A stretch of DNA of 64,000 bases from CBDHDN01 sp965261585. GTDB lineage: Bacteria; Pseudomonadota; Alphaproteobacteria; UBA6615. The stretch lies in contig CBDHDN010000046.1 in the NCBI GenBank assembly GCA_965261585.1, positions 1 through 64,000 of the forward strand, read 5' to 3'. Below the pieces are notes generated by a model. It did no database searches, had not been told where the DNA came from, and worked only from the letters and a program-made list of their open reading frames with translations. The position numbers and the translations under genes are program-made. Shown piece by piece: positions 59,954 to 64,000 of this stretch (position 1 is the stretch's first letter; the number at the start of each line of letters is the position of its first letter).

Positions 59954-61224
59954 CTACAGGCGCATCACCAGCATCAGCAAGTAGCCTTCGCGGTCGGCCG
60001 CGGGCACGTAGTTCTCCAAGGCCTTGCCGATGACGGCGCCAAGCGCGCGGGACCGGTCGTCGACCCGCATGGCGAGGCCGGGCTCGTCCGCGGCGACCAG
60101 CAAGTCACCGACCTTGATCGGCCCGCCGGCCGCGGCGACCCTGACATAGGCGCGGCCGGTCATGGCCACCGGCAGATCGCTCGACCCGTCGGCGCGCGAG
60201 CCGATCGTCAGCGCCGCGTCGAGCCCCTGGGCGCCGCTGATGACGCCGACGACGGTGGGGTCGTAGGCGCCGCCTGCCGGCTGCAAGCCGCGGCCGGATG
60301 GATGCATTGCGACGACGGTCCCGGGGACCATGTTGGTTCTCGTCTCGAGCGCGTACACCTCAGCCAGGTCGCCGACGGGCTCGCCGTTCAGGCGTATCAC
60401 GCCATTGCCGTCGGTGTTGACGTAGAGGCCGATCTTGGTCTCGCCGTCGGGATCCGCAACGGACAGGAGGCCGCCGTCTTCGTCGTTCGCCATGGCACGA
60501 CCGCCGTACCGTCGGCGTCGCGGACCTCGACGACGCCGGATTCGCCGCCGATGAAGGCGCGGGTGGTGCCGGCCGCGTCGCCGATGAACATGGCGCCGCC
60601 GATCTCGTCGTCGGCAAACAGCTGTATCGGATCCTCACCGGCCGCGTCGTAGAGCTGGATCAGGCCGCTGCCGTCGTCGGCGACGCCGATGAAGGCGCGG
60701 CGGATGCCGCTGGTATCGCTCAGGCTCAAGTCGCCACCGGTATCGCCGGCGGTCAGCGAGCCCGTCGTCGTGCCGTCGGTGCCGCGGATGAACACGTTGC
60801 CGCCATCCTCGTCGGCGAACAGCTCGACCGTGTCCTCGCCGTTGCTGCCGCTGAGCTCGATCAGCCCGTTGCCCTCATCGCTCAGGCCGATGGACGCCCT
60901 GGTTTGGCCCATGGCGTCGGCCAGGAACAAGTCGCCGCCGGTCTCTCCGTTGGCCAGCGAGACCGTCGCCTCGCCGCCTCTGTTGCGCAACAGGATGGTG
61001 CCGCCCGCGTCGTCGCTGAACAGTTCCACGGTGTCCCGGCCGCCGGCGTTGTACAGCGCGATCAGGCCGGAATCGTCGGTGCTCAGGCCGACGAAGGCCC
61101 GCAGGTTGCCGGCGGAGTCCGTGGCGCGCAGGTCCTGCGCCGCGGCGCCTGAGGCGGCGAGGGCAACGACGACGGGGATGGCCATGACGGCCCGGCGACA
61201 ACACTCGGCTCGTGGGTAACGCAT
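59954..61224 (-). CDS. Secreted repeat protein with tail-fibre-like C-terminal domain, apparent frameshift
   Basis: About 423 residues once a frame change near 60491-60500 is corrected (VRDADGTAVV joins AMANDEDGGLLSV). Signal peptide at residues 1-30 (cleavage after GAAAQ). Two exact-length 67-residue repeats (42-108, 109-175) are followed by a partial one (176-221), each opening RA-[FS]-[VI]-G with SGLI or NGLI and ELFADE-type turns. They are probably beta-helical. The C-terminal 130 residues (GTVVAMHPSGRGLQPAGGAY, VAMTGRAYVRV, RALGAVIGKALENYVPA) resemble a chaperone-like or self-cleaving domain of phage tail and surface-fibre proteins. Function unknown. Confidence 0.65.
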
Positions 61225-61372
61225 CGGTCGGCTCCTTGTTCCTGTCTCGCTCGAGGGCTCCGCCGGCCGGTCAGTCGCCCGCCGCCGAAGCGCTGGCAGC
61301 TCAAGGAAGCACATTCGGTGTCCGCAGCGCACCTGCTGATGTGAGTTGGCGGCTGGCTGGCGGCGGGGAAAT

Positions 61373-62077
61373 CTACGGCACCAAGTGTTCGCCGGCGGCC
61401 TCGTCCAGGCCCATCTGCCAGAAGTCGGCCTCGAGGCGCGTTGCCTGGTCGAAAATGCGGGCGAGGGCGTCCCAGCGGGCGCCGCCGGCGCGGGACCGCC
61501 ACAGCCCGTCGAGCTGGGCAACGTGGTCGCGGGCGACCTGCTGGTACGCATCGCCGACATACATGGCGATCCATTCGTCGTACGGGTTGCCGGCGCGCAC
61601 CGTGGCCGGGTCGGCGGCCAGCCTCGTGCCGATCTCGGCATAGCCGGCGACGCACGGCGCCAGCGCCACGTAGAGGTCGAGCACGTCGCCGCGCAGCCCG
61701 GCCTCCAGGACATAGCGGGTATAGGCCATGGTCTGCGGCGCCTCGGGCACGGCGACGATCTGGTGCTCGCTCAGGCCCCAGCGATCGCAGAATGCGAGGT
61801 GCAGGCTGATCTCGGTGTCGAGGATCGCCGCCGCCCCGGCCGTCGCACCGCGCATGTCGGCCAGGTCCTCCGCCTTGTAGGCGGCCAGCGCATAGGCACG
61901 GGCGAGGTGGATCAGGAACAGATAGTCCTGCACCAGATAGCGGCGGAAGCATGCCTCCGCCAGCGTACCGGCGGCGAGCTGGCGCACGAAGGCGTGCTCG
62001 ACATAGGCGGCCCAGCTGCCGCCACAAGCGCCGCGCAGCCGGGCGAACAGACTATCCGGGGCGGCGAGCGGGATCAC
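61373..62077 (-). CDS. tenA: TenA family protein (aminopyrimidine aminohydrolase / thiaminase II)
   Basis: 234 residues, all-helical haem-oxygenase-like fold. Salvages thiamin breakdown products by hydrolysing aminopyrimidines. Family features: FRRYLVQDYLFLIHLARAYA, catalytic Cys142 in ALAPCVAGYAEIG, NPYDEWIAMYVGDAY and the late Glu216 in TRLEADFW. GTG 62077 starts the frame. No other thiamin genes lie in the window; it follows the ferredoxin gene by 24 bases and may share its transcript. Confidence 0.88.
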   Translation of the reverse strand: MIPLAAPDSLFARLRGACGGSWAAYVEHAFVRQLAAGTLAEACFRRYLVQDYLFLIHLARAYALAAYKAEDLADMRGATAGAAAILDTEISLHLAFCDRWGLSEHQIVAVPEAPQTMAYTRYVLEAGLRGDVLDLYVALAPCVAGYAEIGTRLAADPATVRAGNPYDEWIAMYVGDAYQQVARDHVAQLDGLWRSRAGGARWDALARIFDQATRLEADFWQMGLDEAAGEHLVP

Positions 62078-62101
62078 GACGTGAGCCTCACGTGAGCCGG
62101 G

Positions 62102-62434
62102 CTATTCCAGCAGCATGTTGTGGACGCCGGCGGGCAGGCGCACGGTCAGGCCGTCGAGGTCTTCTGTGATGATGATCTGGCAGCCCAGGCGCGACGTCCG
62201 GGTCAGGCCGAACGCGAGGTCGAGCATGTCCTCCTCGTCCTCGCTGGGTTCGTCCAGGCGGTCGAACCAGTCCGCTTCGGCGATCACGTGACAGGTCGAG
62301 CAGGCGAGCGAGCCCTCGCACGCGCCCTCGATGTCGACATCGTTGCGGTGCGCGATCTCCAGAACCGAGAGGCCGAGCGGCGCGTCAACCTCGCGGCGAG
62401 TCCCATCGGGCTCAATGAAGGTCATCTTGGGCAT
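62102..62434 (-). CDS. fdx: 2Fe-2S ferredoxin, adrenodoxin/Isc type
   Basis: 110 residues. The four cluster ligands Cys39, Cys45, Cys48 and Cys85 (CEGSLACSTC and LGC) have the C-x5-C-x2-C...C spacing of Fdx ferredoxins. The acidic partner-binding helix DEPSEDEEDMLDLAFGL is present. It donates electrons in Fe-S cluster assembly. It lies 43 bases after the A-type carrier gene on the same strand, consistent with its role beside the suf genes. Confidence 0.93.
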   Translation of the reverse strand: MPKMTFIEPDGTRREVDAPLGLSVLEIAHRNDVDIEGACEGSLACSTCHVIAEADWFDRLDEPSEDEEDMLDLAFGLTRTSRLGCQIIITEDLDGLTVRLPAGVHNMLLE

Positions 62435-62477
62435 CGTCTAACCTCAGCAGGTGCGATCGGCCGAAGCCCGATGCCGC

Positions 62478-62813
62478 TCAGACGTGGAAGGACTCGCCGC
62501 AGCCGCAGCGGCCCTTCTCGTTCGGATTGGCGAACGTGAACCCCGATTGGAACTTGTCCTCCTGGTAGTCCATCTCCGAGCCGATGAGGAACATCGTGGC
62601 TGCGGGGTCGATGAAGATCTTGACCCCCTTGTCCTCGACAACCTCCTCGTAGGCCCGCTGTTCCTCGGCGTATTCGACGACGTAGCTGAGGCCCGAGCAG
62701 CCGCGCGCATTGATGCCGACGCGCAAGCCCAGAACCGGCTTATCGGCGCGTCCGACCAGCGCCCGAACCCGCGTCGCGGCCGCTTCTGTCAGGGTCAGGA
62801 TGGGTGCGCTCAT
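62478..62813 (-). CDS. sufA: Iron-sulfur cluster A-type carrier (SufA/IscA family)
   Basis: 111 residues. HesB/YadR fold. The three cluster-binding cysteines are Cys39 (ARGCSGLSY) and Cys103/Cys105 (GRCGCGESFHV at the C-terminus). It takes clusters from the scaffold to apo-proteins. Placed after sufT in the suf run, so SufA is the likeliest name; IscA or ErpA cannot be excluded from sequence alone. Confidence 0.92.
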   Translation of the reverse strand: MSAPILTLTEAAATRVRALVGRADKPVLGLRVGINARGCSGLSYVVEYAEEQRAYEEVVEDKGVKIFIDPAATMFLIGSEMDYQEDKFQSGFTFANPNEKGRCGCGESFHV

Positions 62814-62867
62814 TGTCTCGTGCCGATCATTAGATGCGTCTGGCGTCCTTCAGGAACTCGGCCAATT

Positions 62868-63275
62868 CTAAAACATGTCAAGGGCCAGCAGGGCTTCCTC
62901 AGACATGCGCTCCTTGGTCCACGGCGGGTCCCAGACCAGCCGCACCTCGACCGCCCCGGTCCCATCAACGCCGGCGACCGCATCGGCCACCTGCTTGGGG
63001 ATCAAATTGGCGACCGGGCAGCCCGGCGCAGTCAGCGTCATCTCGACACAAACCGCGCCATCGGTTGCCACTTTGAGGTCATAGATTAGCCCGAGATCGT
63101 AAATATTCACCGGAATCTCGGGGTCGTAGACGGTCTTTAGCGCCTCGACAACAGCCTCCGCCGAAGCCACCGGACGGCCCGGCGCGAGCGGCGTGCCGGC
63201 GTGGGCGACGGCGTCATCCCCCGGCGCGGCGGCGCCCGGCATGAAGTCGGCGAGCGTGCGGTCGTCGTCGATCAT
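62868..63275 (-). CDS. sufT: SUF system protein SufT (MIP18/DUF59 family)
   Basis: 135 residues. The DUF59 core starts at about residue 40: EALKTVYDPEIPVNIYDLGL, then MTLTAPGCPVANLIPKQVAD with the conserved Cys, and VRLVWDPPWTKERMSEEALL. It helps mature Fe-S proteins with SufA/SufU. The N-terminal 38 residues are a poorly conserved tail. It lies 6 bases after sufU in one operon. Confidence 0.93.
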   Translation of the reverse strand: MIDDDRTLADFMPGAAAPGDDAVAHAGTPLAPGRPVASAEAVVEALKTVYDPEIPVNIYDLGLIYDLKVATDGAVCVEMTLTAPGCPVANLIPKQVADAVAGVDGTGAVEVRLVWDPPWTKERMSEEALLALDMF

Positions 63276-63281
63276 CGGGAC

Positions 63282-63737
63282 CTATTCCGTCGTCACGTTC
63301 GTTTCGCCGATGAACCCGGCGTTGAGCGCGTGCCAGGCCAGGGTCGCGCACTTGACCCGCATAGGGAAGTCGCGCACGCCGGACAGCACCCGCAGCTTTT
63401 CAAGGTTGCCATCGTCGGCGCCGTCCTTTGGCGTCTCGCCGGTCACCATCTTGTGGAACGTCTCGAACAGGGCCCGCGCCCTGGCGATCGTCATGCCGCG
63501 CACCATCTCCGTCATCATCGACGCCGAGGCCATGGAGATCGCGCAGCCCTTGCCCTCGAACGCCAGATCCTCGACGACGCCGTCTTCGCCCAGCCTCAGA
63601 TAGACCGTCAGCTGATCGCCGCACAGCGGGTTGCTGCCGCGGACGGCGCGGTTGGCGTCGGCCGGATGGCGGAAGTTCCGCGGGTTCTTGCCGTGGTCGA
63701 GGATGACCTCCTGATACAGCTCGCGCAGATCGTCCAT
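63282..63737 (-). CDS. sufU: SUF system scaffold / sulfurtransferase SufU (NifU-N family)
   Basis: 151 residues. Metal/cluster ligands Cys39 (NPLCGD), Cys65 (GKGCAIS) and Cys130 (RVKCATLAWH), with the SufU-type insert VTGETPKDGADDGNLEKL between the last two. It accepts persulfide sulfur from SufS. ATG 63737 overlaps the sufS stop (TGATG), so the two are translationally coupled, matching their direct partnership. Confidence 0.94.
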   Translation of the reverse strand: MDDLRELYQEVILDHGKNPRNFRHPADANRAVRGSNPLCGDQLTVYLRLGEDGVVEDLAFEGKGCAISMASASMMTEMVRGMTIARARALFETFHKMVTGETPKDGADDGNLEKLRVLSGVRDFPMRVKCATLAWHALNAGFIGETNVTTE

Positions 63738-64000
63738 CACGCGAACATCTCCTGCACACCTTCCAGGGCCGTCGCCAGCACGTCGATCTCGGCGCGGGTA
63801 TTGTAGAGGCCGAACGAGGCTCGCGTCACCGACGGCACGCCGAACCGCCCCATCAGCGGCTGGGCGCAATGATGGCCGGCCCGCACGGCGACGCCGGCGC
63901 GATCGACGATCGTCGCGATGTCGTGCGGATGCACCGTGCCCAAGGTGAACGAGATGACGCTGGTCTTCGCCGGCGCCGTGCCGATGAATTGGAGGTCCGG
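63737..64000 (-). CDS. sufS: Cysteine desulfurase SufS, C-terminal part (runs off the window)
   Basis: Only the last 87 codons lie in the window. The active-site Cys is in the SufS pattern RAGHHCAQPLM, preceded by TLGTVHPHDIATIVDRAGVA and followed by TRASFGLYNTRAEIDVLATA. It is a PLP enzyme that removes sulfur from cysteine and passes it to SufU. The stop overlaps the sufU start. The gene continues beyond base 64000. Confidence 0.93.
   Translation of the reverse strand, partial: PDLQFIGTAPAKTSVISFTLGTVHPHDIATIVDRAGVAVRAGHHCAQPLMGRFGVPSVTRASFGLYNTRAEIDVLATALEGVQEMFA

Overview
The window is about 64 kb of high-GC alphaproteobacterial chromosome. Support for this comes from MipZ, a ClpS-ClpA pair, a phasin, a SufS-SufU-SufT-SufA run, an agl-type alpha-glucoside ABC operon, a bifunctional PutA and a sigma-54-driven psp locus. 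A Rhodospirillales-like lineage is plausible, but nothing in the window proves it.

Layout. 1-1.9 kb: end of an HMG-CoA lyase, a degenerate response-regulator receiver and a DUF1489 gene. 1.9-9.9 kb (minus): aglE-aglF-aglG, a GH1 beta-glucosidase, the GH13 alpha-glucosidase aglA and the ATPase aglK. 10-20.3 kb: amino-acid and nucleoside catabolism (PutA, a PhyH-type dioxygenase, a GIY-YIG protein, an NAD-binding SAF-domain protein, leucine-type dehydrogenase, a glutamine-synthetase-like ligase, a broken nucleoside hydrolase). 20.5-29.2 kb: one large gene with SIR2, P-loop NTPase, TPR-like and cold-shock-like parts, split into five pieces by four insertion sequences. 29.2-32.3 kb: pspC, pspB, pspA, a small membrane protein and divergent pspF. 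32.5-34.9 kb: a LysE-type exporter, a collapsed acyl-CoA synthetase and an SDR. 35-40 kb: a tandem array of four DUF3179 genes, one fused or truncated and one split by an IS630 element. 40.7-44.2 kb: a GT4 glycosyltransferase, a low-GC PP-loop amidotransferase remnant, an IS1380 remnant and a secreted-protein pseudogene. 44.4-48.8 kb: a molybdopterin oxidoreductase, then mipZ, a VWA-like gene and a DnaJ-domain membrane protein. 49-52.6 kb: galU, ugd and a phosphohexomutase (UDP-glucuronate and hexose-phosphate supply). 52.7-58.6 kb: a SPOR-domain DD-carboxypeptidase, a lipoprotein, a phasin, clpS, clpA and a tRNA-Met. 58.7-64 kb (minus): mnmA, a repeat-rich secreted protein, tenA, a ferredoxin and the suf genes.

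The most notable item is the interrupted 20.5-29.2 kb gene. Removing the four insertions at their target duplications gives one continuous frame of 3141 nt (1046 residues) with SIR2 motifs, Walker A/B motifs, helical repeats and a cold-shock-like C-terminus. This layout is typical of anti-phage NTPases. Mobile DNA is dense here: two ISKra4-family copies (8-bp duplications), two IS630-family copies with an A7 frameshift site, one further IS630-family element, and three 107-bp MITEs whose ends match that last element. Two of the MITEs sit exactly in stop codons.

A caution: at least seven otherwise well-conserved genes carry a single small indel, so either the assembly has indel errors or the genome is decaying. 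Such cases are flagged individually.
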